A stretch of 64,000 nucleotides of DNA from Entoloma clypeatum (taxonomy: Eukaryota > Basidiomycota > Agaricomycetes > Agaricales > Entolomataceae), in contig OY751489.1 of the NCBI GenBank assembly GCA_963565915.1, positions 4,960,001 through 5,024,000 of the forward strand. Reading direction: 5' to 3'. A model generated the notes under the pieces. That model was not told the origin of the DNA. It saw only the letters and a list, made by a program, of their open reading frames with translations, and did not search any database. A program made the translations under genes and the position numbers. Below, one piece after another: positions 1-11,529 of this stretch; positions within the stretch are counted from its first letter, which is position 1; every line of letters starts with the position of its first letter.

Positions 1-3000
1 TGGCACATCCTAAATGGGGAAATCAAAACCCATCTTCTCAGACTGGTATTCTACATCCCGGACATGGACACACGCCTATTGTCCTTGGGCGTCTTTCTTA
101 ACCATGGTTACAAAGTAGATGGGACTCGTGGAGAAATCAACATCTCCAAAGGGCTGAACAAAATCCAGTTTTCGCCCCACATCCTTGGACAAACCATTTA
201 CTGGTTAGACACTGAAATACGCTACAATCAGATCCATGCGATCTCGAGTGAGATTACTGTCGAAACATGGCACAAGCGTCTTGGTCACCCAAATGATCAA
301 GCACTTCGAAAGATTCCCACTAGTACCAAAGGGGTACCTGAGACACTAGTACGTGAGAAATCACAGGAAAGTTGTACAGGTTGCCTCAAAGGGAAAATGC
401 CGAATCAATCATACCCCAATTCGATGACAAGAGCAACCGAAACCTTCGATCTTATCCATTCCGATCTTAAACAGATATCCACGGCATCTTACCATAAATA
501 CAAATATTTCCTTACATTTTTGGACGACTTCTCATCCCACGTCTGGGTCGTCTTGCTTAGAAAGAAGTCCGATGCCATCACGGCACTAAGACAATTTCTT
601 GCGATGATCCAGAATCAATTCGCTGCTACCCCTAAAAAGTGGCGAGTTGATGGAGGTGGAGAGTTCGACGAATACAAGGATGTACTTGCCGATCATGGAA
701 TTCTGATTGACATCACGCTCCCATATCAGCATCAGCAGAATGGTAGAGCAGAAAGGATCAATCAAACTCTATGGGAAAAATCTCAGGCCTTGCGCTTCGA
801 CGCGTGTCTACCACCTATGTGGTGGGAATTCTGTTTGGAACATGCAGCGTTCCTCTACAACAGAACCCCCATGCAGCGTCTTGAATGGAAAACCCCTTAC
901 TTCAGGGTGACTAATGAGATCCCTGACATGTCAAGTGTCAGAGTCTTCAGATGCCAGGCATATGTATATATCCCAAAAGAGAAATGGAAAAACTCCCTGG
1001 AATCCAGATCACGATTGATGATTTATCTCGGATCGAAACCAGGAGTCAAAGGATACCGTTTTATGGATCCTGAGACTAATACGATTTTCATGGGTGGGAA
1101 AGCGATCTTTGATGAGAGCAAGTACCCTATCGACCCCTTGCCAGAAAACCATCCAGAAATGGAAAACCCAGAACCGGCTGATGAGTTTGAGGACCTCATC
1201 CCCGGAAATGATGACAATGACAGTCACAACGAAACACCTCACAACCCTGTTCCTACTGGACAGGATCACCCTGAATCAGACGATGATTTGCCGCGTAGCG
1301 AGCCTGATGACAAACCACGAGTACCCACTCCGGAACCCGAACAAGTACCAGATCGACCGATCAGGGAACGACGAGTTTGGAGAATGCCAGGTAGCATCTA
1401 TGGGGAAGACACCCCTGCTTCTGATCTTGAAAAAATGGATCGGAGACGCAGATTAGGCGGTCAATCAGCATGGATGAATGACCTCCTAATGGAGGCAATC
1501 TCTATCCAAGTGGGCATCATCGAAATGTCACACAAAGACATATACTCTCTTCCAAACAAAGAAGATTGGTATGCGGCAGAACAAAAAGAGCTAGACATGC
1601 TCAAAAGCCGCGGGGTGATCACGGAGTTAGTACCCCTGCCTACAGGGAGGAAAGCACTAAGGAACAAATGGGTTTACAACGAAAAATCCGACGGGCGTTT
1701 GAAAGCACACCTTGTCGCAAAAGGCTTCTCACAGGTAGAAGGGATCGACTTTGATCAAATCTTCTCACCAGTAGTAAGGTACCAGACTGTCTGGTTGATT
1801 CTGGCATTGACAGCCCTTGAAGGGTGGTTCATGACACTCTTGGACGTCTCAGCAGCCTTCCTCTATGGAACACTCCGTGAGGTAATCTACATGCGAAAAC
1901 CTGAGGGCTACATAGTAAAAGGGAAAGAACACCTCGTGTACCGACTATACAAAGCCCTATACGGACTCAAACAGGCCGCATTAGCCTGGTGGAGGGAACT
2001 CAATTCCTCCATGAAAAAGCTCGGCTTTGTCCAGCTTCACTCCGATGCGGGAGTTTTTATTCACACAAGTACCAAAGGGGAAACTGTGATCGCCGTCATT
2101 TATGTCGATGACTCTGCTTTTCTCGGCACAAACCGGGAATACACGCTAGAAAAGAAGAAGGCCTTCATGACAACATGGGAATGTAGGGACCTAGGCCACC
2201 TAGTCCCTGATGGGGAACCAAAAGAATTTCTCTCAATCCAAATAAGGCAACGTGGGAAGAGGATCTTCATTGATCAAGTACCCTACCTTGAGAAAATTCT
2301 CGCATGCATGGGGATGAGCAAATCTAACGCGACCCATACCCCACTCCCGACGGGCTACAAACCCATGAAGTCTGAAGATGAACCCAATGCGGAACTCAGA
2401 TCCAAGTACCAATCCGTCATCAGATCATTATTGTACTTAATGATCGGGACAAGACCTGACATTTGTTTCGCCGTGATCAAAATGTCCCAATTTTCCGCAA
2501 ACCCTACCAAACGCCATTTAGAAGTGGCTAGGGATATTTGCAGGTATTTGAAGGCAACAAAAAATTACGCGATCATGTATGATGGTGATTCTGGGAAAGG
2601 AATCTACGCATTCACAGACTCCGATTGGGCGTCAGACAAAAACACCAGGAAATCCACCACTGGTTACTTTGTATCGCTGGCATCTGGAGCAGCGACATGG
2701 GTTTCATCGGCGCAAAAAACCATTGCCCTCTCTTCCATGGAAGCAGAATATATGGCGCTATCAGATTGCAGTCGTGCAGTGACATGGCTTAAAAGCATGC
2801 TTGCCGAACTTGGGATGCAGATCGGATCAGTCCCGATCTATGGAGATAACAATGGCTCTGTCTTTATCGCATCCAACCCTGTAACTGAAAAGCGGTCCAA
2901 GCACATCGATGTGCAATTCCACTTCGTCAGAGAAAAAGTATCCGAAGGCGTCATTACGGTCGAATTCATTGAAGGAGTGAATAACCCTGCAGACCTTTTA

Positions 3001-3066
3001 ACTAAAAATCTGGGGAAAATCCTCTTTAGCAAGTTTATCCCATACTTTGGATTACTTAAAAACTAG
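1..3066 (+). CDS. Ty1/copia pol polyprotein, 5' end outside the window
   Basis: Retrotransposon polyprotein for integration and reverse transcription. The frame is open from base 1 (first ATG at 64), so the N-terminus lies upstream. Counting from that ATG: GAG-pre-integrase zinc region H70, H75, C104, C107; integrase catalytic residues in HSDLK (~D134), VDGGGEF (~D196) and NGRAER (~E230); RT with intact YVDD near residue 680; RNase H with TDSDWASD near 852 and SSMEAEYMALSD near 895. No stop or frameshift occurs over 1,000 codons, unlike copia copies K and L further right, so this is a young or recently active copy. Stop TAG at 3064-3066, followed by a G-rich polypurine tract and the LTR. Confidence 0.93.
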   Translation, partial: WHILNGEIKTHLLRLVFYIPDMDTRLLSLGVFLNHGYKVDGTRGEINISKGLNKIQFSPHILGQTIYWLDTEIRYNQIHAISSEITVETWHKRLGHPNDQALRKIPTSTKGVPETLVREKSQESCTGCLKGKMPNQSYPNSMTRATETFDLIHSDLKQISTASYHKYKYFLTFLDDFSSHVWVVLLRKKSDAITALRQFLAMIQNQFAATPKKWRVDGGGEFDEYKDVLADHGILIDITLPYQHQQNGRAERINQTLWEKSQALRFDACLPPMWWEFCLEHAAFLYNRTPMQRLEWKTPYFRVTNEIPDMSSVRVFRCQAYVYIPKEKWKNSLESRSRLMIYLGSKPGVKGYRFMDPETNTIFMGGKAIFDESKYPIDPLPENHPEMENPEPADEFEDLIPGNDDNDSHNETPHNPVPTGQDHPESDDDLPRSEPDDKPRVPTPEPEQVPDRPIRERRVWRMPGSIYGEDTPASDLEKMDRRRRLGGQSAWMNDLLMEAISIQVGIIEMSHKDIYSLPNKEDWYAAEQKELDMLKSRGVITELVPLPTGRKALRNKWVYNEKSDGRLKAHLVAKGFSQVEGIDFDQIFSPVVRYQTVWLILALTALEGWFMTLLDVSAAFLYGTLREVIYMRKPEGYIVKGKEHLVYRLYKALYGLKQAALAWWRELNSSMKKLGFVQLHSDAGVFIHTSTKGETVIAVIYVDDSAFLGTNREYTLEKKKAFMTTWECRDLGHLVPDGEPKEFLSIQIRQRGKRIFIDQVPYLEKILACMGMSKSNATHTPLPTGYKPMKSEDEPNAELRSKYQSVIRSLLYLMIGTRPDICFAVIKMSQFSANPTKRHLEVARDICRYLKATKNYAIMYDGDSGKGIYAFTDSDWASDKNTRKSTTGYFVSLASGAATWVSSAQKTIALSSMEAEYMALSDCSRAVTWLKSMLAELGMQIGSVPIYGDNNGSVFIASNPVTEKRSKHIDVQFHFVREKVSEGVITVEFIEGVNNPADLLTKNLGKILFSKFIPYFGLLKN

Positions 3067-3131
3067 ACGAAAAAATACCTATATGGGAAAAAAGTAAAAT
3101 GTATTTAGAAGTATGTACTAAAATGGGGGGG

Positions 3132-3360
3132 TGTTGAAACTTTTCCATCACGTAGATTAGATTAGATTAGATTACATCACATGACCTTTACACATCTTCG
3201 ATTACATACTTGTTTGGTTGGTACAAACAGTAGTACTGTATATAAGACCAGGAAACTGTCAATATCAACAAGTTGTCTCTTGACTCTTAACCAGCTCCAT
3301 CACTCTTACCAGCCTCAACCGCTCTCACCAGCCTCACCCTTCCCAATCCAAGTAAGTGAC
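3132..3360 (+). repeat. 3' LTR of the copia element (right end approximate)
   Basis: The LTR starts TGTTGAAAC at 3132, directly after the polypurine tract ATGGGGGGG (3123-3131). It carries four near-tandem GATTA units at 3153-3174 and a TATA-like TATATAAG at 3239. No second LTR is in the window, so the right boundary cannot be fixed by comparison; 3360 is a guess. Confidence 0.55.
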
Positions 3361-4342
3361 TAGAATGGTTAAGTAGAGTACTTCCACTGTAGCTGTGTTG
3401 CTCAGTACATCTGCGGCTAGCGCCCAGGCGGAACTTCAACAACTTTAATGTGCTGTGTTTTGAAGGCTGTTGACTCAGAAGAGTCAATTAGTTGTTGCCT
3501 GGGGAGAAAGGCGTATGACTTACGCACCTTTTGTATCCCATGTGCCCCCAATCTTTGAGATTGGCTAGCTGTGTTTGAGGGATCCATTCGTCGAGGGCTT
3601 GCTGACCGACAATGCCTGTAATCGATATCAGTCAACCACCGACTGGTGAATGAAAAAGAACTGACCTTAAACGAACTGTCGTCGCTTAGAAAGGCATGCA
3701 TGTTTCGAAAATTTTGTGATCTTGACATTGTCTGGCTGTACAGTGTCGGTCGACGATTGCGGCGATCAAACGATCTAGACACGAAACGATATCAGAGAAT
3801 TTTGAGAGCAATGAAAATAAAGAACTTACCGAATGACCCCTGCCCCAACGTTGTGGTCGTGCCCCGGCGTTTCAGCCCCACGGACTGGATGGATCAGAGG
3901 CGACGCCTAGTCTAACCCAGTAGCCACCTACCCAATGGACAACAATTGCGCTGATCGAGCCACAGAATACGCCATCGCTTGGAAGGGTGTGCCCTTTCGT
4001 GATCTTGAAGTGGACAGATGACACCGTTTTGGAGTGAGCAAGAACAGCTGATGCCAGGACGGGCCATTAGGGAGACAAGATGTGTCTTCCAAGTCAAAAC
4101 GAGGAACCTACACATACAGTGCCTCACAAAACTGATTCAATGTTTGCTACTTTGTGAATACCTTCAATATAACTTTGCAAATAATGCCAATCAAAAGAAG
4201 GTATTGGTACCTGGTTAAAAGCCCTGCTTCAGGACTCTCGGAATCTGCAATAATTATGTAATTCCCATAAAATATGATCAATATATGATCAAATTACTCC
4301 AGGGACTCATTGAATCAGTTTTGTGAGTATGTACAATAAATA
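3361..4342. other. Unassigned stretch, possible fragment of a spliced gene on the minus strand
   Basis: No transposon domain is recognised. On the minus strand, coding-like segments around 3526-3780 can be joined by a GT-AG intron (donor after a TTTAAG near 3672, acceptor GATTACAG near 3620), giving a peptide containing GIVGQQALDEWIPQTQ. A further GTAAGT donor lies near 3830. These could be exons of a host gene broken by flanking insertions. No family is recognised and no start codon can be chosen. Confidence 0.25.
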
Positions 4343-5357
4343 CAGTATTTTATACTTTAGTACTTGGTATTACCCCCCTTAGCTTTGATTACTGCCTCTA
4401 CCCTTCTTGGCATACTTTCTATCAGGTTTTGACACACTTCTGGCTTTATATTATTCCACACCTCTGCTGCTCTGTCCCAAACCTCCCAGACTCCCTTGGG
4501 TGGTGTTGGATATTCATTCAACTTCCTTATAATATGAACCCAGAGGTGTTCAATAGGATTGAGGTCTGGGGACTGTGCAGGCCAATCCAGCAGAGCAATA
4601 TTCTTGCTGTCCATCCATTTTTTGGCCTTCTTGGAGGTGTGCTTGGGGTCATTGTCCTGCTGAAAAATGATCTCCTCTTCAGAGATTCCACTCTCCTCCA
4701 TGCTGGGCAGCAAATTGTCCTCCAAAATGGACACATACTGATCAGCATCCATCCTCCCCTCAACCTCTGCAAGTCTCCCCACACCTTCCCAACCCATACA
4801 ACCCCAAACCATAATATTTCCTCCCCCAAACTTGACTGTGCCCTGAACCTCTCTTTCAATAAGCCCCTCACCCTTCTTTTTCCAGACCCATTCCTTGCCA
4901 TCTGACCCAAACCTGTTGATTTTGGTCTCATCTGACCAAATGACCCTCTTCCAGTCCTCCACTGTCCATTCCCTGTGCTTCATAGCAAATGCCAACCGCC
5001 TCTTCTGATGTATGGCCTTTAAGAAAGGTCTTTTCTTCTTTGTTACAGCCTTGAATTCATGTTTTCTGAGAACCCTTCTCACAGTTTCTGGGGAGACAGG
5101 ATTGGAGATGACAGTGTTGATGTGTTTGGTAGCCTGCACAGCATTGAAGGCTCTCCCTGAGGTGATTTGTGAAAGTATGTTTCGTGTGTTGGTGGGAGAA
5201 AGCTTGGATGGACAACCACCGGAAGAGAGATTGCGACGAGGAAGAAGATTCTGAAGCACTCTGGAGACAGTTGGTTGGCTGACATCCAGAATATGACGAG
5301 TGGAGTGACCATTGGAGGCCAGAGAAAGAATGTTTTCCTTGTGGGAAGAGAAGATAG
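4343..5357 (-). mobile_element. Tc1/mariner transposon, 5' end removed by a Gypsy LTR
   Basis: The 3' side ends in CAGTATTTTATAC at 4343, preceded by a TA dinucleotide (4341-4342), the usual Tc1/mariner end and target. The other end is lost: Gypsy LTR copy F begins exactly at 5358. No second terminal repeat was found elsewhere in the window, so the TIR call rests on one end only. Confidence 0.6.
4357..5357 (-). pseudogene. Tc1-family transposase, N-terminus replaced by LTR sequence
   Basis: Cut-and-paste DDE transposase. An N-terminal helix-turn-helix region (residues ~10-110, with STRHILDVSQPTVSRVL) precedes the catalytic domain: WSDETK (first Asp), QQDNDPKHTS (second Asp) and SPDLNPIEHLW (Glu), with 34 residues between the last two as in Tc1 (D34E). 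The frame stays open into the LTR to an ATG at 5382, but those first eight codons come from the LTR. The native start and first few residues are gone. The rest is intact, so the element died by insertion, not by point decay. Confidence 0.85.
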
Positions 5358-5726
5358 TGTTATGCGTAACAAACCGTTCCAAGGTTCGGGCAGAGTATGC
5401 AGGAAGATGGAAAGGCGAAGAGCAATGTGATTGCTAAATCTAAGGAATGTAGCTATGGTACATGAGGTTTATATAGTACTGACTATGAGCGGTAGCGAAT
5501 GAGTCAGTAACTGCGGAAGGCAGTGCGCATGAGTAAGGCGACTGCGGAAGGCTATGCACTAATGAGTAAGCTGACTGCGGAATGAGTCAGACAGCTGCGG
5601 AAAGCGAGTCAGCACGGGAGCGAAGTGTGCTGGGGGAAATAAAGTAAATATGATATGTGTAAGCGGGGGCCGATGAGTAAGAGCGAAAAAGTAAGCGTAT
5701 ACGTCTGTAGTCGTTAGTCCGTAACA
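5358..5726 (-). repeat. 3' LTR of Gypsy F
   Basis: 369 bp, read on the minus strand from TGTTACGGAC to GCATAACA. It contains the TATATAAACC promoter box and the AGATTTAGCAA self-primer seen in copy C. It inserted into the Tc1 transposase gene; the flank at the 5358 end is GATAG. Confidence 0.92.
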
Positions 5727-5763
5727 TGTTCCCCTCCTCAAGGTCTGTGTCCTCACAGACTAC

Positions 5764-6132
5764 CTACTCCCATCCATCGTTGCCATTTGGATCGGCCCAG
5801 GCAGGGTCAACTCGGTTACCCCAATCCTTTATCAGTTCATCGTTTACCGCCATGGCAAACTCTAAACCTCGAACGGCAAGGCGAAGGCGTCGATTCTCGA
5901 CAGCAAGGGTGTTGGTATAGTTTTTGAGGATGAGCTTCTCCTCAGTGGTGGGGGCGGTTGGTAAATCGGAGAGGGTATGAAGGCGGATATGCATCTGCCG
6001 GTGGAGGATGTCGGTGACGGAGGTTTCAAGCGCATGGATCTGGTCGCGCATGGAGAGCGCTTCGCCGATGAGGGTGGTGATGGTGGGGTTGATATCGGAA
6101 GCATCGGTGGAGGCGGCGGTGATGTTGGACAT
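5764..6132 (-). CDS. ORF3 of Gypsy F, 122-aa protein of unknown function
   Basis: A small ORF downstream of pol, beginning MSNITAAS and ending GNDGWE. An in-frame ATG 24 codons upstream (6204) exists, but the start at 6132 matches copy C. No family is recognised. The protein looks helical and soluble, with a conserved core containing ALSMRDQIHAL and LHRQMHIRLH and no transmembrane segment. It is nearly identical to the ORF3 of copy C and clearly related to the more diverged ORF3 of E+ and E-. It is intact although the neighbouring pol is dead. Confidence 0.7.
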   Translation of the reverse strand: MSNITAASTDASDINPTITTLIGEALSMRDQIHALETSVTDILHRQMHIRLHTLSDLPTAPTTEEKLILKNYTNTLAVENRRLRLAVRGLEFAMAVNDELIKDWGNRVDPAWADPNGNDGWE

Positions 6133-6249
6133 GGCAGAAATGATGTTTGAAAGGTATAAGAAGAACAGCGTGTTGGGCGAGAAGAGTTGGAGCGGGGAAC
6201 TCAATGTGACAGAAGTCGATGTGGAAAATGGTTCTCAAAGTTTGTTCTT

Positions 6250-9200
6250 TTATCGTGGACGCGATGGATTTTGCCGGTGAAAATCTCGGATCAAGTCTTG
6301 AGCGTTCTGAACATTAGTCCGAGGTTCCCACGTGTTCTCTTCTGGGCCATACCCTTCCCATTGGACAAGGTACTGGATCTTTCCATGGAATTTCCGAGAG
6401 TCCAGGATCGTGGAGACATGGTATTCTTCTCGTCCTTCGACGATGATCGGATCAGGGGCTGGCTTCTTTTTCTGAATGGCATACTTCGGGGTTTCGTATG
6501 GCGATAACAGGGTCTCGTTGAACACAGGGTGGATCATCTTCCAGGTTTTGGGAAGATCAAGACGGTATGCGCTAGCTCCTTTCTTCTCTAGAACTTTGAA
6601 CGGTCCGTGTCGGAGGGTGTCAAGTTTCTTCGAGGGACGATCAGTCCTGATGTTAGTCCCTTCCAGCCACACCTTGTCTCCATTGCGGTAATTCCGAGAC
6701 GGGCTTCGTCGTGTGTCAACTGTCTTCTTCATCTGATCCTGGGCCTGTTTCAGTGCTGCGTTGGCTTCTTCTTGTGCCTGTTTGAGTTTTTTCAAGAAGT
6801 CGTTTGCCGCTGGATTGGTGTCTTCCAACACAAGTTCTCCCTTCCAAGGATGCAGACCGTAGTTGAGATAGAATGGTGTGTACTTTGTCGCTTGATGTTC
6901 TTTGTCATTGTACTGGAATTCTGCGATTGCGATCCATTCTGCCCAATCATCTTGTAGATAGTTGACAAAGTTTCGTAAGAACACCTCGGTTTCCTGATGC
7001 GATCGTTCAGCTTGTCCATCAGTTTGTGGATGGTACGCAGTGGACAGGTTTCTCTTGATTCCCAACATGCGGCAAAGTATCTCCATGAACTTCGCGGCGA
7101 ACTGTGGTCCTCTGTCGCTAATGATCTTCTTAGGGATCCCATGAAGCTTCCATATCTGGTCCCGATAGATCTTGGCTAATCCTTCAGCCGATAGTTCCAC
7201 AGTTGTCAGGATGAGATGAAGCATCTTTGAATGTCTGTCCGTGATGACCAGAATTGCGTTCTTGCCATCAGATTCTGGTATCGGTCCCACGACGTCAATC
7301 CCTATGTCTTCCCATGGTTGACTTGGCGCGGCGTTAGGGTGTAGAGGGGCGTGTCTCCTTTGGCGGCTGATCTTGTTACGTTGACAGGTGTCACAACCTT
7401 TCACATACTTCTTTACGTCATGTAGGATGGTGGGCCACCAGTAGGTGCGAGTGAGGAGTTCATGTGTTCGATATTGTCCTGGATGTCCTGCCACTGGTGC
7501 GTCGTGCGCTTCAAACATCAGTTCTTGGCGCAATTGTGGGTCTGGTGGAACATAGACTCGTTCTCCTGCGTAGGTGATGCCATTTTCCTGCTGGTACCAG
7601 TGAGGATTCTTCTTCAGACCCTGGGCTACTTCTGTCTCCATGCGATTCGAGGCCTTGATGCGTGCGATCCATGGGTTTTCGATGGTTGTGATGTTTCCGA
7701 CTTTGATGGAATCAGATGTTTCACCCCCTTCAAAGAATTGTTCCTCCGTGAACATCTCCATTTGTATCACATCCTCTGATTCCAATCATTTCAAAAATAG
7801 CCCTCCCTTGAGCATTTGGTCGCTGTCCTGCGGCTCGAGTTCCGTCTCATACCAGGGTAAGCGTGACAGGATGTCTGCTTTCGCGTTTGTCTTCCCAGGT
7901 ACATGTCGCAATTCGAAGTCATAGTCTTGTAACTTCATCTTCCAGCGCCTCTGTCGTTGGTTTAGGTCCTGAGGGCGCCGGAAATACTCCAGGTTTTTGT
8001 GATCGGTTAAGATCTCGAAACGCTCCTTGGCTTCAAGTAGATAATGTCGCCAGTCCTTCAGTGCTTCCATGACTGCCAAGAGTTCCTTGTCATATATCTC
8101 GTAATTCTGTTCGGCCGCGGACATGGTCCGCGACAAGAACGCGATAGGATGCCACTTGTCGTCTTGTTTCTGTGAAAGTACCGCTCCAATCGCATAACCA
8201 GATGCATCAGTTTCGACCCTGAACTGTCCGTCCGGTTTGGGCAATGCCAAGACTGGTGCCATCGTGATTGCCCATATAAGACCTTCAAATGCTTCTTGCG
8301 CCGCTGGTCCCCACGTGAATGCTGTATTTCCTGTAAGTGTTGTGAGTGGCTTTGCGATGTTTGAGTATCCTTCAATGAAGCGTCGATAAAAATTGGCAAA
8401 TCCCAGGAACCTCTGGACTTCCTTTTTTGAAGTGGGTACTCGCCAGTTCCGGATTGTGTCCACCTTTTCAGTTTCCATCTCAACACGTCCTTCTCCAACG
8501 ACATATCTCAATATGGGGCATTTCGTTACTTCCCAAAGACACTTCTTCTCCTTTAGGAACAGGTCATTGTCTGACAGAATCTGCAAGATCTCTTCGGTGT
8601 TCCGGGCGAGTTCTTCCTTGGTTTTACTGATAACCATGATGTCATCCATGTAGATCACGCAGATACGTCGGCGGATCTGGTCCCGGAATAGACTAGCCAT
8701 CATTCGAGAGAACGTTCCCGGGGAGTTGCAAAGACCAAAAAACATGACCAATGGTTCGAACAATCCTTGACTGGTGAGGAAGGCAGCTTTCCATTCATCG
8801 CCCTCCTTAATCCGGAGGTTGTTATAGCCCCACATGATGTCCATTTTATTGAAGTAGACCGCATCTTTCAGTACGTCCAAGAGATCGGATATTTGTGGGA
8901 GTGGGAACTTGTCTTTGACCGTGAATTTATTGACCATGCGGTAATCTTGTACCAATCATTTGGAGCCATCCTTCTTGTTGATGAAGAAGCAAGGGGAGGC
9001 ATAAGGGGATTTGCATGGGCGGATCTTTCCTGTTGCTAGACCCTCGTCAATGAATGCGTCCAATTCCTCTTGTTCCTTTTGTGTCATAGGATATGTATTT
9101 CCCCCTAGTTTCTTTGGTGCGTCCGGTGTAAGTTCGATACCATGGTCCCATTCCCTCTCCTTTGGGATCTTATCAAAGTTCTCTTTCTCGAAAAGATGAG

Positions 9201-9858
9201 CAAATTGTTCAACATATGAGGGTCGTTTGGTTGTGGGAGGTGGTGTGGGAGTGACAGCTTCCAAGATAGGGTCTCCAGGCTTCCATTTCTGATCCGACTT
9301 TTTGGGTGCATCTTTGTCGCGCACCTCAACCATGCGAACCCGGTGTTTGTGACCATTAAGGTTAATCCTGAAATCCGAGTGTTTGGTTCGACATGTTGTT
9401 GGGCACCGGTTAAATGTTACGGCGCCGGTTGTCCAATTGATTGTGGGGTTGTGGTGTACCAACAAGTCATGTCCCAAGAGCATGTCCGTTCTCCCAATGT
9501 CCAGTACCATTGCTTCCATGGTTTCCTGATGTGCTCCCAAATCCAGTTTGACTTCAGCAAGTTGGCTCGCTTTCTGTTGTCAATTTGGTGATCCATCCGC
9601 ATTTAGAATTGCTATGGGTGGTATTCCTCGCGTGGGGAGGTTCTGTTCATGTACTATTCTGGGATGGATGCATGTGCGTTCACATCCGCTGTCAACCTCA
9701 GGTCGGATAACCTTTGGTCCTCGTCGTGTTTTGAGCTGAGCTAACAGCCTGATTTCTCGTCTTTTTGGAGGTTTATCTCCCTTCACAATCTTAGTCGATG
9801 CAGTGGCTCGCTTGGCAGGGATGACATAGGTTCTATTGTCTGCAGTCATACAAGGCAA
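6250..9858 (-). pseudogene. Gypsy F pol with three CGA-to-TGA stops
   Basis: Protease-RT-RNase H-integrase-chromodomain polyprotein, about 1,200 codons, collinear with the intact pol of copy C. In-frame stops lie at 9580-9582 (after NADGSPN), 8956-8958 (after KKDGSK) and 7786-7788 (after GLFLK). At each place copy C has CGA (Arg), so all three are C-to-T changes at CpG. YMDD in RT, the integrase SDRGPQF motif and the C-terminal chromodomain (YLVQWEGYGPEENTWEP) are otherwise preserved. Confidence 0.9.
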
Positions 9859-9899
9859 GCAAGTCCATTTAATAGATAAGGGTCGCGACTTAGCATCGT

Positions 9900-10751
9900 T
9901 TAATCAGACCCTTCGGGAAAATCCTTCTCGTTGGCTTCTAAGATTGTGGTTTCATCATTCTCAGCATCTTCCTCGGACACCTTCCTAACCCTTCCGGAGT
10001 TCTTCTTCGGCTTGCGGCAGTTGCACGCGATATGGCGTTCTTGGTCACAGTTGAAACACTTGCGACCATCTTTCTTCTTTGGAGTGCTACAGTCTTTAGC
10101 CAGATGACCGAAGCGTTGACAGTTGTAGCAACGGGCTACTCCTGCTTTGTCGATTTCCATGGCTTTGCCCTGACCACCATAAGTGGTACCCGATCTGGTG
10201 CGCATGTCGCCGCCACCGTGTCCTTCCATCTGTTGTCCCTTGTTTCGGATCTCCTTTGCGTAATCGGTGTACGTCTTGCCATCGCTAGCCACTTGTTCAG
10301 AGATTCTGTGGTTGACGTTCTTCTCTAGGATGTATTTCCCAGTTTCTTCACCAAGGTTTGACAGCTTCAAGAGTTCTTCGAATTCATCCAAGAATTCATC
10401 AACGGTACATTTCTCTTGTTTCAGGACTTCAAGTCTGGCTTTTGCAGCGACCGACTTGTTGGCAATGGAGAATTGTGTGGCGATATCATCGGAAAAACCT
10501 AGCCAGGTGATGTTCTCATTGTCAACAGCAAGAGCATCTAACTTGTTACTGGCCCAGTGTCTGCCGGACCCTTCCATCATGCGGGATAGCACCGCAAAAA
10601 TCTTCTGATCGTCTGTGAGGCACTTTTGGAACCTGATGTATAGTTTGGTGGCTTTCCACCACTCGTCAAAGGTGTATCTGTCCTTGAACATCCCAGGATC
10701 CTTGATGATCTTGGATGTATCCATTGTTTGTACAGCCGGGGCTTCTGCCAT
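9900..10751 (-). CDS. Gypsy F gag (nucleocapsid with two CCHC knuckles)
   Basis: Structural protein that packages element RNA. ATG at 10751 starts MAEAPAVQTMD. An N-terminal retrotransposon-gag domain contains FDEWWKATKLYIRFQK; C-terminal zinc knuckles are CYNCQRFGHLAKDC and CFNCDQERHIACNC. The frame also stays open upstream to an ATG at 11087, but copies C1 and C2 have ACG there, so that start is probably a product of CpG decay. The sequence appears identical to E+ gag in inverted orientation. Confidence 0.88.
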   Translation of the reverse strand: MAEAPAVQTMDTSKIIKDPGMFKDRYTFDEWWKATKLYIRFQKCLTDDQKIFAVLSRMMEGSGRHWASNKLDALAVDNENITWLGFSDDIATQFSIANKSVAAKARLEVLKQEKCTVDEFLDEFEELLKLSNLGEETGKYILEKNVNHRISEQVASDGKTYTDYAKEIRNKGQQMEGHGGGDMRTRSGTTYGGQGKAMEIDKAGVARCYNCQRFGHLAKDCSTPKKKDGRKCFNCDQERHIACNCRKPKKNSGRVRKVSEEDAENDETTILEANEKDFPEGSD

Positions 10752-10753
10752 GT

Positions 10754-11440
10754 CTAGAGTCTGCGGAGGAGAAGAGGGGTCGGGTTGTTGGGATGAAGAT
10801 GGGGTTCGGGATACAGGTAAGGATTGAAAATGAGTCCCTGTTCTAGGCGTCTGTTCAATATCTGACTGCGCAGAGTCAAAAGTAAATTCGTCAGGGGACT
10901 CGTCGGCGGAATCGGTGGCAAAATGTTCAGAGTATTTCCTCTGTAAATCTCTAAGGAATCTCTGTTCCTGCGCGTCTGTTGGTCGCGAGAAGGGGTCAAG
11001 TCTCTCGTTTCGTGCCCAATGGTTGTATTCAGTCTGTTGTTCTTCAGTGGTGAAGTGGGCGTAGATCTGCTGCTTTGAGTAAGACATGATGATGTGGCTC
11101 TGGGACGTCTCGATGTGAGCGTCCTAATCAATCTTCTGATAACGGTTGTCTGGACACCGATAAACTCTCTGATCTCTGTGATCCGACCTGTCTGAGGTCC
11201 TTCTTGAACGCGAAAACTTTCGAGTTCATTCTGTCGGGCGTTGTAACGCCCGATCTGGTGTTGCCGAGCAAGATGGATGCTCTCTGTTATCTCGCCGTGG
11301 GGGTGATGCTCGTCGTTGTCTAGTTCTTTGTCAAGCACCTGCTGTAGGATGCGACGGATCTCCGATTCAATGTACTGCTGGATGAGTGTAAAATCGATAC
11401 TGTCTCGAGGACTTAGCTCCTCCTGTCGGGCTTCTGGCAT
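10754..11440 (-). CDS. Leader ORF of Gypsy F, 228 aa, upstream of gag
   Basis: Open from ATG 11440 (MPEARQEELSPRD) to a TAG two bases before the gag ATG. It is rich in Arg and Gln with a basic, Ser/Thr/Pro-rich second half. The second half overlaps the upward extension of the gag frame. It may be a separate leader protein or the true N-terminus of Gag joined by frameshift or splicing. No family is recognised. Confidence 0.45.
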   Translation of the reverse strand: MPEARQEELSPRDSIDFTLIQQYIESEIRRILQQVLDKELDNDEHHPHGEITESIHLARQHQIGRYNARQNELESFRVQEGPQTGRITEIREFIGVQTTVIRRLIRTLTSRRPRATSSCLTQSSRSTPTSPLKNNRLNTTIGHETRDLTPSRDQQTRRNRDSLEIYRGNTLNILPPIPPTSPLTNLLLTLRSQILNRRLEQGLIFNPYLYPEPHLHPNNPTPLLLRRL

Positions 11441-11529
11441 GCTGAATGGGTTACTGGTGAAGTCTTCAAAGAAGCGCGACGTCTTGACTCGTCTGGTAGT
11501 TGCTCTCTTCGCTCTGGGCAAACCTAACG

